Assembly (NCBI GenBank): GCA_013350335.1
Contig: CM023534.1
Span: forward strand, 16,511,302 to 16,575,301
Length of the DNA stretch: 64,000 bases
Reading direction: 5' to 3'
Origin: Chimonanthus salicifolius
Lineage: Eukaryota > Streptophyta > Magnoliopsida > Laurales > Calycanthaceae
This document shows positions 22,806 through 33,011 of the stretch, one piece after another. The position numbers and the translations under genes are program-made. Position 1 is the first letter of the stretch. Each line of letters begins with the position of its first letter. The notes beneath the pieces were generated by a model that did no database searches, had not been told where the DNA came from, and worked only from the letters and a program-made list of their open reading frames with translations.

Positions 22806-23005
22806 AAAATACATAGATACAATATTTAGAACCCAAGATCTCTCAGAGTATCTTCCCTCTCTCTATCTCCCTCAGTACAGCTCTCTGCTGCAAGAGGCCC
22901 CTTGTGGCCTCAGAAGGCGCTTGGACAAAACGGCGGGATTCTCTGAAACCCACGTCCAAATTATATATTGAGAGTCCCTTACGTTCCATGAGTCACACGT
23001 CAACA
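22806..23005 (-). repeat. Inverted fragment of LTR B
   Basis: On the minus strand this begins TGTTGACGTGTGACTC and follows LTR B through CTCAATATATAATTTGGA to the transcript-start zone. It lacks about 120 bp present near the 5' end of the copy at 22004, and the 3' part of the LTR is missing. Confidence 0.8.
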
Positions 23006-23082
23006 ACTCTAATATGAATGAGACAATTATTTTGGAACAATCTCAAAATTCATATCAGACAACTAAATTGGTACAGAAGAAG
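23006..23082. mobile_element. Second Stowaway-type MITE, right part
   Basis: Continues the MITE broken at 13254: ATGAATGAGACAATTATTTT and TCAGACAACTAAATTGGTAC align with the right half of the 11700 copy. The TA duplication is at 23083-23084. Confidence 0.85.
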
Positions 23083-23230
23083 TAGTATTTTGTCTGCTTT
23101 TAGAGTACTATATTGGGAGTGCAAGTTAAAGGGGATGTGAACGTTTGAGTGCGGGGAGTGTGGACTAGGGACTCCAATGCGAATGTGCATCGTGTAACTC
23201 TTCTGCCTATAAATTTGGGGAGGTGAGAAT
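23083..23230. repeat. Duplicated flank of the MITE
   Basis: Counterpart of 11880-12530, without its 390-bp AT-rich middle. Confidence 0.7.
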
Positions 23231-23666
23231 AAAACTTTACACCATTCTCGACCTTAGGATGCTGGTATATCTGGGTTGGCCTTTTAGGGCTGCCCATGAT
23301 AATAAATAAGTTTTTTAATGGAAATTTTTCTATGACTTTTTTAAATTAATATTTTTAAATTTTTATAATGGGTTTTAGAGTCACGGTTTGAAGGTTTTTA
23401 GAAAAAAAAACTAGTCAGATTTGCAAATTTGATTGGTTTTTGGTGGTTTTGTATGTAGTGAGGTTTTTTTTTTTTTTAATCGGCTTGTGATTGAGTCAGT
23501 TATGATTGAATCGTCAGTTCAACCACAAGTGGATTCGATTTTTAAAACATTGGTATGAAGGGCTGAAATTAGAGTTATAGTTGAGTAGGTCGTCATACAT
23601 TAAAATTAATATTATTATAATACCGATGGTGGCTATGATAGCCATATTTTATTTTAATTTTAAAGG
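23231..23666. other. Intergenic, no gene
   Basis: AT-rich with poly(T) runs; nothing recognised. Confidence 0.5.
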
Positions 23667-24740
23667 TGATATTTGATGAGGACATGCAGATCATATGTGA
23701 GCCCAAGGCCCACTTATATCGTTTGGAACCTAATTGGATGCTTCCCATATATTCACAAGACCTAGAGATTGAGCAGGATTCATGGAAGGCATGAGGAATT
23801 GACACTTACCATAAATGTAACAAATCTAGATTTAATCGAATGGTTGAAAACAACTAATTTTGAGAGGACTTTTCAGGTATCAAATGAACTCAGAAAATTT
23901 TGAAATTTTAAAAGTGGCTAGATTATTCAAATATCTTTTCAACGAGGACAAAATCGTCGAAATCCGAGTTATATAGGTCGAGTTATGATTGTTTTACTGA
24001 ACATATGTAGAGCCACTCTGAAAATGAGATTCCATGCACCTATTATTCTCTCAAATTCGAATTGCAAGCCTAATACAAGTGGGACTCGCCACCTTGGACG
24101 AAAATTGGAGATTAGTTTTAGGATTAGTTTCTTTGTTTTTGCTTTATCAATGTAAGCCAAAATTCGAATCCATCATAGAAAATTAGAATTTGGCAAGTTT
24201 AGAAAGAGTACTAGGATTAGCTTTCTAGTTTCCAATTTTATCTAGGATTCTAGAGTTTTGAATTTTTGCAATTGGATAGTCCGGCTAATGGCTATAAATA
24301 CATGTATAGTTTTGAATTTTAAGAAGTTTGAAAAATTATTTTTGAAAAATTTGTTGGAGTTCAAGTGAGAGCAAACTGGGCTACAGCACTTGGCGCGAGC
24401 TAAACCCTCGGGAGAATAAACCCAACTTTTATGCAAGTAAGTACCAGTGTTATTTAATTTAATTATGTCTTTTAGTTATTAGACTAAATGTAGATTTCGA
24501 ATTTCATATTCTTCTCTTTTAATTCAACTTTCGTAATTTTCCAATCAATTAAATTAAGAGGAAACTTAATCTAACTTCCATAAGCGTAATTGGATTCCTG
24601 GAAACCTCGTGGATTTGGATTTTTGTTCGTTAAAACTTGCAATCTCGCAAATTCCATTCATTTTTAGTGATTGGTTGCGTGAGTCTTTAGAGACCATACT
24701 CTGAACATTGCGTGTCTTGATTAGGTTTTCAGTAAATTTG
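23667..24740 (+). repeat. Possible Gypsy-type LTR remnant
   Basis: Begins TGATATTTGATGAGGACATG after AAAGG, the same five bases that precede the putative LTR at 50898. It contains a TATA-like TATAAATACATG near 24292 and a leader-like region afterwards. No end, primer site or TSD was identified, so the call is tentative. Confidence 0.3.
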
Positions 24741-25342
24741 ACCCAGGCCTATATCAATATTAGTTTAGATTTATTATATATTTTTTCTATTTCATGAATA
24801 TGTGTTTTATAAAAAGAAAATGTTTGGGCCATTGTGTCTATTTGAAAATTTGTGGTATTCATTGTTATATTTTTATTACACATAAGTCCTTTTAAATGGG
24901 CTTAAATGTTTTGTCGACCATAAATTATTCTATTGGGTTCGTTGAACGCTAAATCATAATGCAAATATTTCTTTTATGCTTTATATTTCATCAATCATGT
25001 TTCTCTCATCAAATAAACTATTGGTTTATTTTAGATACCATTAAGTAATTAACTGCAATGTGTGCCTTCAATGGAATCTTGATAATTTGGAAATTTTACA
25101 ATTAAGTTAGCATTCATAATAATTTTATATATATTGATCAATAGTAATATTAGGCATGTAAATGGATCCAAATCAGGTCCAGTTGATTAATAAGAAAACA
25201 AGTCGGTCCTTAGAGTCCGTTAATTATACTGGATCGGGCCGTGAGAGTTCGATTATTATTAGACGGCCCGCGGGCAGTCCAAAGACAGTCCGAGAGTCCA
25301 TTGGATATAAACAAATTTTAGAGTTTTTTTTCGATTTTCTCT
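24741..25342. other. Intergenic, no gene
   Basis: AT-rich; no structure recognised. Confidence 0.45.
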
Positions 25343-25560
25343 GTGAAACTGCCTCTCTCTCTAAATCTTCCTCTCACGCTCACCGCTCTCTCTCTCGATC
25401 TCCCTCTCACTCTTTGGATCTCTTGCCCCTCTCTCTCTCTCCCTCTCACGCTCTCTGGAACTCTTTCGTCGGTCTCTCTCTCTCACAACAGTTACTTTCT
25501 GGGTATCTTTCTCTCTCGGTCTCTCTTTCTCTCTGACTTCTTATTTTCGTTATTGTTGTT
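25343..25560 (+). repeat. CT-rich microsatellite-like tract
   Basis: Dense CTCTCTCT runs interrupted by CACGCTC and similar words. The two overlapping open frames here are low-complexity Ser/Leu-rich translations of this tract, not genes. Confidence 0.8.
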
Positions 25561-25899
25561 GCCTTCATGACCTTCCTTCTCTACAATGATTTCTTGCAAA
25601 CACTGCCCTTTTTGTTGTCTCTTTTACGTCACCTCCATTCTCTCTTCTTCTCTCTATACCTTTAGACTCCTCATCCCAATCTGTATTTCATACTGTTGTG
25701 GGACCCACTTCAAGACACAGTTGACCAATGGGACCTATTTCTGGACAAAATTGTCCAAAATCACTTTATTTTGGAAAGTCAATTTACTTGTTATCTAACA
25801 TATTATAATTGATCATTCATTTATTCTTTTATTTTTTTTTTTCCACTGTGAATGGCTTCTTATGTAATCTATTTATATATGTACTCTCTTTTGATTTAA

Positions 25900-26022
25900 T
25901 GTTAGGACCTGGACTTCCAGCCCAAAAGACTAGCTTGTTAGGTGGAGTGACCAAATACTTTATAAACTCTTAGATATCTATCTACACTTTAATTGTGAGA
26001 CTCATTCACAGCAGCCCTAACA
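25900..26022 (-). repeat. Short TRIM-type LTR, 123 bp
   Basis: The plus strand starts TGTTAGGACCTGG and ends CAGCCCTAACA. The next bases, ATCCCCCATCG, are a polypurine tract on the minus strand, so this is the 3' LTR of a minus-strand element extending to the right. No second LTR was found. Confidence 0.65.
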
Positions 26023-26819
26023 ATCCCCCATCGAATAAGGATAACCAACTTGTCTGCCCTGAGATCTATTGAGTCCACATAAACTAGTCTGAGACTTTTA
26101 AGACATTCAATACAATAGAGAAATAATTCCTCTCAACAATTTCTCTCGTTTTATTTTCCTTTCTCTTATTATTAAATTCTACATATACTCAAGTGGAAAA
26201 AAAGAAGTCACCCACAACAGAAAATCAACTCTCCAAGGCTCCAACACATGTAACTCTCAAGACCCATTTCTCATTTTTCCTACATTGATCCCACATTTAC
26301 ATCCCTTTCCTTGGTTTCTACTCTTTCTCTGGTATATTTCACACACCCAGTATTCATTTGTAACTTTATCGGCGAAACAAATCAGAAAGACTCAAAAATC
26401 TTTATGCAACTATGTTTCTACCTCTGCCCCGATCCCCCATTCATCTTCTTCTAGACAGAGTGGGATTGATGTGGATTTACTTAGATGGGTTTGCTATTGG
26501 ATTTTTATTTTTGGGTGTTTGGTTCTTAGGTTGAATGGTGGTTGCTTTGATGTGTGGCAGGTTCTTTCTTTCATTTTGAAACTCTTGTCAACCCACACGT
26601 GTTGAATCGTCACGGACAGGTAATAAAGTTGTCATATTTTTAAGTTTTTGTGGCTATTTCGATTTAGGATGGTTGTCGTGTAATTTGTTTTGATTACTGG
26701 GTGGGTATTGTATTGGACTCCTTATTCTGTTGGATTGAAATTGATGAAAGGCTCTCTTGAGAAAATTGTGATCATTTTAAGTTGGAGTGGTTGATTTTGA
26801 TATAGAATCATTATTAGTG
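26023..26819. other. Intergenic, one unassigned open frame
   Basis: An open frame of 106 codons (26285-26605) shows no domain I recognise. It has no supporting splice or family evidence. Confidence 0.4.
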
Positions 26820-27316
26820 GGGTAGCGTTATCCCACGGGCATTTTGTATAACGAGACACGGGATTTAGGGTACTACCCATTTTACCCTTCCATTGCCGTA
26901 CGAAAGCATTTAAAAAAAAAAAAATAGTGATCTGATTTCAGTGATCCAATTTGATGTTCTGTATGAAAAAACAGTCTCAGTTAGATAAATTTTAGTGATC
27001 CGGTCAGTGATTTGATTTGCCGTTGTGTATGAAAAAACAGTCTCACTTAGATAAATTTCAGTGAGCCGATCAGTAATCCGATTTGCTGTTCAGTATGAAA
27101 AAACAGTCTCACTTAGATAAATTTCAGTGAGCCAGTCAGTGATCTGGTCAGTGATTCAGCGAGCCGATCAGTGAGCCGATTTATACCGCAGTAGAAGGGT
27201 CAGTGATCCGGCGAGTTGATTCGAAGGGTTGGCGAGTCGGTTTGAAGGGCAAAATGGGGCAATACAGTAAAACCTGTATGGGGTTAGACAAAATGCCCGT
27301 GAGAGGATCATTACCC
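26820..27316. mobile_element. Mutator-like MITE, 497 bp, with internal minisatellite
   Basis: The terminal inverted repeats are GGGTAGCGTTATCCC..ACGGGCATTTTGTATAAC on the left, and on the complement of the right end GGGTAATGATCCTCTCACGG followed by GCATTTTGTCTAAC. Flanks TTATTAGTG (26811-26819) and TAATTAGTG (27317-27325) form a 9-bp TSD with one mismatch, as in Mutator-like elements. There is no transposase. Confidence 0.85.
26940..27200 (+). repeat. Minisatellite of about 65-68 bp inside the MITE
   Basis: Three successive copies share TGTATGAAAAAACAGTCTCA followed by CTTAGATAAATTT(C/T)AGTGA. Between and after them the short word CAGTGA(G/T)CCG(A/G)TCAGT recurs. Confidence 0.85.
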
Positions 27317-27325
27317 TAATTAGTG

Positions 27326-28000
27326 TGGACCAATCTTATTTAGTGAGCCACTTCTTATATGCACTAGGCCTTTGACGTTTGAACCTTTGCTGCAGCGTTG
27401 TGCATCCACTGTTCCCACTGAGATGTTCTTTGTGAAGCTAGTGAGTACCAACTTTGAAATGAACCAGAATTTGATTCTTCATTGGTTGTTTTTAAGTGTT
27501 ATAGTACTTGTCCATGATAGAATGCTGAATCTGATCAATGACTGTTCTTTGCTAATCTGTTGTTTGTTTGCTCTCTATCCAGTTTTAGTGTCAAAGGGAT
27601 GACCTCATTTTTATGGGATGTGGGTATAAAAACTATATAATTTTTGTTTATAGAATATCTACATGGTGTGTGTATCAACTTTTCTTTAGGCCCATGTCTA
27701 TCTTGACAAAAATGGACCATTCACTTTGATTTGTCACGGCCAATCAACCTGAGTATCAACTTAACATGGTTTAAAAACTTGAAGCTTGGGATTTTGGCTT
27801 GAAACCGGTGAGGTGGTGTAACTTGTTCTAGTGTTCCATGTTAATCATGGTTTTCCTCAGAAAATTTGACTCAAATAAGATGAGCAACTCAACCTTTTTT
27901 CTCTCCCTATAAGTTACCTCGACTGGTTTACCTTACAAAAATTTGTTATTTTGCTCTTATTTGCTTTTAATAAATAGGGTTTTTGAATAACTCTTTAATA
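27326..28000. other. Intergenic, no assigned gene
   Basis: A short exon-like open stretch at about 27375-27445 is flanked by GCAG and GTGAGT, but the peptide is not recognised. Confidence 0.35.
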
Positions 28001-28190
28001 CTCCCTCTGTCCCAAATTAATTGTCCTATATGGATTTTGAAATTATCCCAAAATAGTTGTCTCATTTGTATTTGTATAGTACAAAATATGTTGAAAATGG
28101 ATGAGATCACATGAGTGCTTGGCTTATATAGAGAGTTCCTTAAAAAATACAAATATTTCAAATGAGACTATTAAAATGGAACGGAGAGAG
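28001..28190. mobile_element. Stowaway-type MITE, 190 bp, opposite orientation
   Basis: The ends are CTCCCTCTGTCCCA and TGGAACGGAGAGAG, with TA on both sides (27999-28000, 28191-28192). Its reverse complement matches the MITEs at 11700 and 13134. Confidence 0.9.
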
Positions 28191-28430
28191 TACATTTTTT
28201 TATTAAATATATCATAAATTTCACATCATTGGATGAATTAAATAGATGAGTACGTAAATATAGTGTGCATAAAAATCCAATACTAATTTATCATTCTGAT
28301 AGTATAAATTATAATCTTATTCATCTATTTTTTTTTTTTATAAATATCAACTATTAAATTTTAAAAGTTTAAATTTATTAAAATAAGATGATTAGTTTAG
28401 AGTGAACCTTTATACATTTTTTATTTATAT

Positions 28431-28713
28431 TGTAAAGACCCGACTGGAAAAATTTGGACTTAGGACTTGACTCAGCAAGAAACTGTCCGCTTTGGACCCG
28501 CACGGGTTTGGATTGGGGCCTAATCCAACTGGTTGGCCCTAGAACGCGTCTTGATGAGTGAGGAGGGGGGCTGTGAATAAACAACAAGCGGAAATTACTC
28601 ACTTCTGATGTGGGACTCTTTTCTTTCCAATCTACCGCACTCCCACTCCCTCTCTCTTCACTTGGGCCGGCCCTTACTGGACTCGGCCGTCTTGACTGCA
28701 TCATGGTCTCACA
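28431..28713 (-). mobile_element. TRIM-family solo LTR, 283 bp
   Basis: The plus strand starts TGTAAAGACCCGACTGG and ends GGTCTCACA, with a perfect TSD TATAT on both sides (28426-28430, 28714-28718). CTGTCCGCTTTGG and ATGTGGGACTC match the LTRs of the TRIM at 20280, so it has the same orientation. Confidence 0.85.
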
Positions 28714-28744
28714 TATATAACTTTTACATCACACACAATAATAT

Positions 28745-29026
28745 TGTAATGTCTCAGTCCACCCAGCATAATATTGTCTGCTTTGAGCCATCATCAGGGC
28801 CTGCACAGCTTTGTTTTTAGCGAGCATCCCAAGGAATGCTCCCAAAAGGCCTTGTACTAGATGGAAAAGGACTCCAACTTTATATGGCAGGGAGATTTCA
28901 AGCACATGGCGCTGCAGGACTTCTCAATTCATGTCTAGCGCTAGGCGCATTCTACCTTACTACTTTTTCTCATGTGGGACACTATCTAACCTAAGACACT
29001 GGCCCACTCTAGGGCAGGGTACTACA
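28745..29026 (-). mobile_element. Second TRIM-family solo LTR, 282 bp
   Basis: Starts TGTAATGTCTCAGTCC and ends GGGTACTACA, with a perfect TSD AATAT (28740-28744, 29027-29031). TTGTCTGCTTTGAGCC and ATGTGGGACACT are diverged counterparts of the family blocks. It lies only 31 bp from the previous solo LTR but has its own TSD, so it is a separate insertion. Confidence 0.82.
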
Positions 29027-29031
29027 AATAT

Positions 29032-29769
29032 AGAGTCAAGTCTACAATTTCAATATGAAAAGTCTTGTTAAAGAAAAATTATCCTACTTTCTATATAAGA
29101 TACACATGAAATATGTCAAACAAATTTGTAAAATATTTTGTTAAAAATAAATAAATAAGACAAAATAAATTTTAGTTATCTAATCGAAATATATTTAAAT
29201 TAATATTCACTTTATTATTGTTTTTGATGAATCCAAATTTGATAGTTGAAATAAATTATAATTTTGATTTCAGAATAACTATAGCTCTATATAAAACATG
29301 ATAGAATCTATTGAGTTATGTATATATAATATAATTCTGGTGATATCAAGTCCTATTCATCAAGTATTACCCCCTCCAAATGCTTCTTGAAAATATATAA
29401 AAGTGCGATAATAAGCCCTAAGAATCATTATCTTAGCCTTCAATTTTTATTATGGATTGATGGGCTTGAAGAAAAACATCTCTAGGCCTATGAAATTGTT
29501 GTGGACTTTAGAAACATGTGTATAACCATTTCGGGCCTGTTAAGGACTGTCTATCGACTTAAGAATAATTATTTTAGGCCAAGGGTATTGTTATTGGACT
29601 ATTCTAGACCTGTAAAACTATTTATGGGCCTGTAAAATCATTCAGGGTTCGTAAGCTCCTATACAGAAATCATTCTTGGGCCATGATATAGGTAAATGGG
29701 CCTCTTAAATCTAATTAATAGCCTGAAATCACTTATGACTGTTCCTGGGCCTGTTAGTACATTTCCATG
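29032..29769. other. Intergenic, no gene
   Basis: AT-rich, then a stretch with recurring GGCCTGT(T/A)A words that leads into the repeats beyond 29770. Confidence 0.45.
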
Positions 29770-30025
29770 CAGCTGATATGGCCGAGATCTAAGCCGAATA
29801 TCGGTTGTGGGATCGGAGCGATATCTCGGCCGATATTTGCCCATATCGGACGAATATCAGCCTAGATATTGGCTGATATTTATATTTTTTTATTTTTTTT
29901 ATAAAAAAACAGCCTTTTTCGATTTTTTTAAATGATTTTTTTCAAAAAAGAAAAGCCACAGAGATTTTTTTAAAAAAAAAAATGGAGAGAAAGATCTCGG
30001 CAGAAATATCGGCTCAGCCGATTTT
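29770..30025. repeat. Palindromic ATATCGGCCGATAT-type repeats
   Basis: Many copies of (A/T)TATCGG(C/A)(C/A)GA(A/T)AT and GATATCTCGGCCGATATTTG surround a poly(T)/poly(A) core. The same motif cluster occurs at 55318-55400. Confidence 0.7.
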
Positions 30026-30169
30026 TCGACCCCTCTTTGGCTGTTTCCATGACCATTAGAATAAATTTGGGCTTCTAACAAAGTCTTCTAAATGTTCAAA
30101 GGATGTCCAACGGCCCACAATGTTTTTTTTTTACTCAAAGCTGTACATTTAAAAACCCTCTAAGTTATA

Positions 30170-30880
30170 TCATCACCAAAGCCCATCAAAGCCCCATATC
30201 CAAAAGTACTTTCAAGTTTTATCATCTCAAGCCACAACATCGAAAGAGGCCTAATCCTTAAGATCCAATGTGTATTTTCTGAGGCCCAATTTGCAAAATC
30301 AATTGATCTCTAATGTTGGAGGTAACTATAACACCTTCAAGGCCCACAAGGCCTATCGTCTAAATGCTCAAATTCAAAATTCCACTATGGCCTAATGCTG
30401 AAAAGCCCATTGTGACTTTTGATCAAAAGTTTAGCTTCATTATTTACATAGTCATTGAGGCCCAATGAGTGAAATCTAATGTTAGAAGTCCATTAAAGCC
30501 TACTTTGAAAGCTATGGCCTAAATATCTTAAAGGCTCGTTGAGGCTAATCCTCTCAAGGCTCATAGGCTCATCTCCTCAAAGCCCATATTAAAAGCACTC
30601 CAAGGCTCATTAAGGCTCATTTTAAAACCTCTTGAGATCTAATGTCATGAAGTCCCATATTCTCAAAGCTCAACAAAGCCCAAGTTCAAAAGTCCACTAA
30701 TGTCTAATCTCATGAAGATCAATCACGGCCCATCTTTCCAAAGTTTATCAAGGCCTAATACCATAAGGACAATCTTCTCAAAACCAAACAAGGCCCAATA
30801 CCTTAAAAATCCATTAAAGGATCATTAACGCCCATTTTCTAATAGGTCCATTAAAGCCCAACAAAATAAATTGAAACTCA
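30170..30880. repeat. Degenerate repeat rich in AAGGCCCA / AAAGCCCAT
   Basis: For about 700 bp, variants of (A/C)AA(A/G)GCCCA(T/A) followed by TCTCAAAAGTCCAT-like words recur every 20-35 bp, too diverged for exact unit borders. It has no coding potential. Confidence 0.6.
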
Positions 30881-30889
30881 TGTTCACCA

Positions 30890-32820
30890 TACTTCAACAA
30901 ATGACTTAGCTGGTATCTTTAGCACAAATCAAATGAATGAACATGTATTGGTAATGGGACTACAATAATGTTCCATAATGACTTGTTAATTTTCGCTAAT
31001 CTTTATCCTGATCAAATCCACAAGTAGAGCTACAACTAGGTTTGATCGAGCGGAATTTTAGACCTACTTCAGCCCAGGCCCCAATTGCGACTAAGCCTGG
31101 GCCCAAGTTAACCGATTGTAGTCCTATAGTCTGACCCAGTTTGTATTTGTAGGGCTCAAGTCTGATTTCAAGCCCGAAATACATTTGCAGCCTTTTCTGG
31201 GCTTGGGCCTTTTTGGGCCTTACTTGGATTTTTGTATTATTCTATAAAATAAAAATGTTACCTAAAATTTATAATGTTTAAGCTATCAATTAAAGAAAAC
31301 CATAGTTACAATCATTTTTTCAAGTTGAATTTTCATACTTCCTATTCAAAAGTAGAGCAAACGAACTCATTTCATTATCTAATATAAGTCCTATAAAAAA
31401 TTAAACATCTACCTTACAACGAACCTATTCAAAATGGATATTTTTCTAAATTATTAAACTTTCTAATGAATGTCAAGTCATCCAACTGGGGCAACCGTAT
31501 TGTTTCCAATTGACATACATAGACTGGTCAACATTTTTTTTTAATTAAAGAGACTAAGTCAATAAGACAATCATTTGATTAGAGCTAGGGGTGCAATTTG
31601 GGCCGTTTGGGTAAAGAGTCATATTTTAGTCCACTCATATTTAATTCGGGTCGCTATTTTCCAACCTATCTTATATTTTGGCCTACTTCAACCCATTCAT
31701 ATCTCAACTTATTTTTAATTCGAGTCAGCCAATTCCGGTCAGATTAAATCTGGTCATAAATGAGCCTATATAATTAAATAGAAAATTTGATTCCTATATA
31801 TTCTATTGATATGCTTCAAGAAAAGAGACTTTAATAAAAAGAAGTGTTTACCAGTAAAATATAATCCAAGTAAAGAGTTAGATTTTAAAAAGCATTAAAT
31901 TATGATAAAAATACAAAGTGTATTTATATATAATTTAGATAATTCAGATGAGTCGAGTTATACAAAGCATAACCCAAATCCAGGTCATTTTTCCATATCA
32001 GATCAACCCATAACCCATATTTTAAATGAGTTAGATTGGCCCGTCCATATTGCATCATAATTGAAGCCCTCAAAATATCAAGCTGTTTCGCTTTATCTTA
32101 TATTAGTTCAGCCTTCCAAACCATCCAAGGATGATAAACTACATGATTGTGATTGAAAAACTTAAAAAGCAGTGATAAAGTCTGCTTAATTCACTGTTAA
32201 ACACCATTTGGCCAATCAGATGACATTTGGTTACTTAGGCAACGCAATGATAAAACAATATGAGAATTGTCAATCAGATGTGAGTATGTCTCAACAGTGT
32301 AAAATAAAATTGAGAATGTTTGCAATTTCTAACTTAAATTAAGATGAAATCTAACATCCCAAAGAAATGCTTAAGAAAGATTAAATTGAGATTTAGAGAT
32401 TGCAACTTAGACATAAGAACATCCTACCCACATCATTGGTTTCAATTGGATTTCCTGAATGAGCCAATTGATACCCTTCATTGAATGCCAAATTTTCCAA
32501 CATACCCACATCAATGATGGACCACATCAGATTCTTGATTTGAAAGGTCTGGCCCATCACCTATATACAATTGCATGGATGATCGATAGCCACGACTGAC
32601 CTTCATCAGTCAAGCAGCGTATCTTTTCCCTTTCAAATGCCTACCACCCTTGAAGCCATAGAAAAAGGACCAAAATCATGTTTTAGAGGGAGGGACAACA
32701 GCAGTACTGCTGCTGTAGTTAGGGCAATGCCTTTCTCTCTTTTATTTTCCAATGACAAGTCAAAAAAGGGCAGCCTTTGTTGACATGGTGGAGTAGTCTT
32801 TAATCATGAAATATGTTGTT
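30890..32820. other. Intergenic, no gene
   Basis: AT-rich; diverged GGGCC/CCCAA words at about 31050-31200 and 31590-32060. Nothing else recognised. Confidence 0.5.
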
Positions 32821-32832
32821 TATTTTATTCAA

Positions 32833-32999
32833 TATTTTTTTTTAATTTACGTTTGGAAAACCACAGGATACCCAGCGTAAGACTCTTATGGATGAGTCCA
32901 CTACCCCTAAGGCACACAAAGGTTAGGTTATGAGAGTTCGAACCTACAACCTCCTACTTCCTGAGACAGGAGGTAAGCAGTTGAGCTAAACTATGTGGG
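32833..32999 (-). mobile_element. tRNA-derived SINE, 167 bp
   Basis: A perfect 12-bp TSD TATTTTATTCAA (32821-32832 and 33000-33011) flanks it. The minus strand starts with a tRNA-like head: TAGTTTAGCTCAACTGCTTA contains a box A-like part and AGGTTCGAACTC is box B. The 3' end is an A-rich tail (complement of about 32833-32843). This is the full architecture of a plant SINE transcribed by RNA polymerase III. Confidence 0.88.
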
Positions 33000-33011
33000 T
33001 ATTTTATTCAA

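Larger units (their letters stand above)
13255..23005. mobile_element. 9,751-bp composite nested insertion inside the MITE
   Basis: The insertion starts TGTTAGGCAG and ends GTCAACA. It is flanked by ACTCC (13250-13254) and ACTCT (23006-23010), a 5-bp TSD with one mismatch. Inside are a Copia LTR (A) split by a solo LTR, an unclassified stretch, a Gypsy gag-protease relic on the minus strand, a complete TRIM, Copia 3' untranslated sequence with LTR B, and a partial LTR A followed by an inverted LTR B fragment. The left end is LTR A in plus orientation but the right end is the start of LTR B in minus orientation, so the element was rearranged after or during insertion. Confidence 0.75.

Noticed and set aside
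27375..27450. Exon-like stretch bounded by GCAG and GTGAGT
   Set aside because: One short peptide without a recognised family or partner exons; chance splice-like words are common.
28431..29026. One TRIM with two LTRs
   Set aside because: Each LTR has its own perfect TSD, the 31-bp spacer has no primer site, and the LTRs are strongly diverged; two solo LTRs explain it better.
32900..32999. Possible tRNA gene on the minus strand
   Set aside because: Has box A and B-like words but no cloverleaf; TSD and A-tail show it is a SINE.
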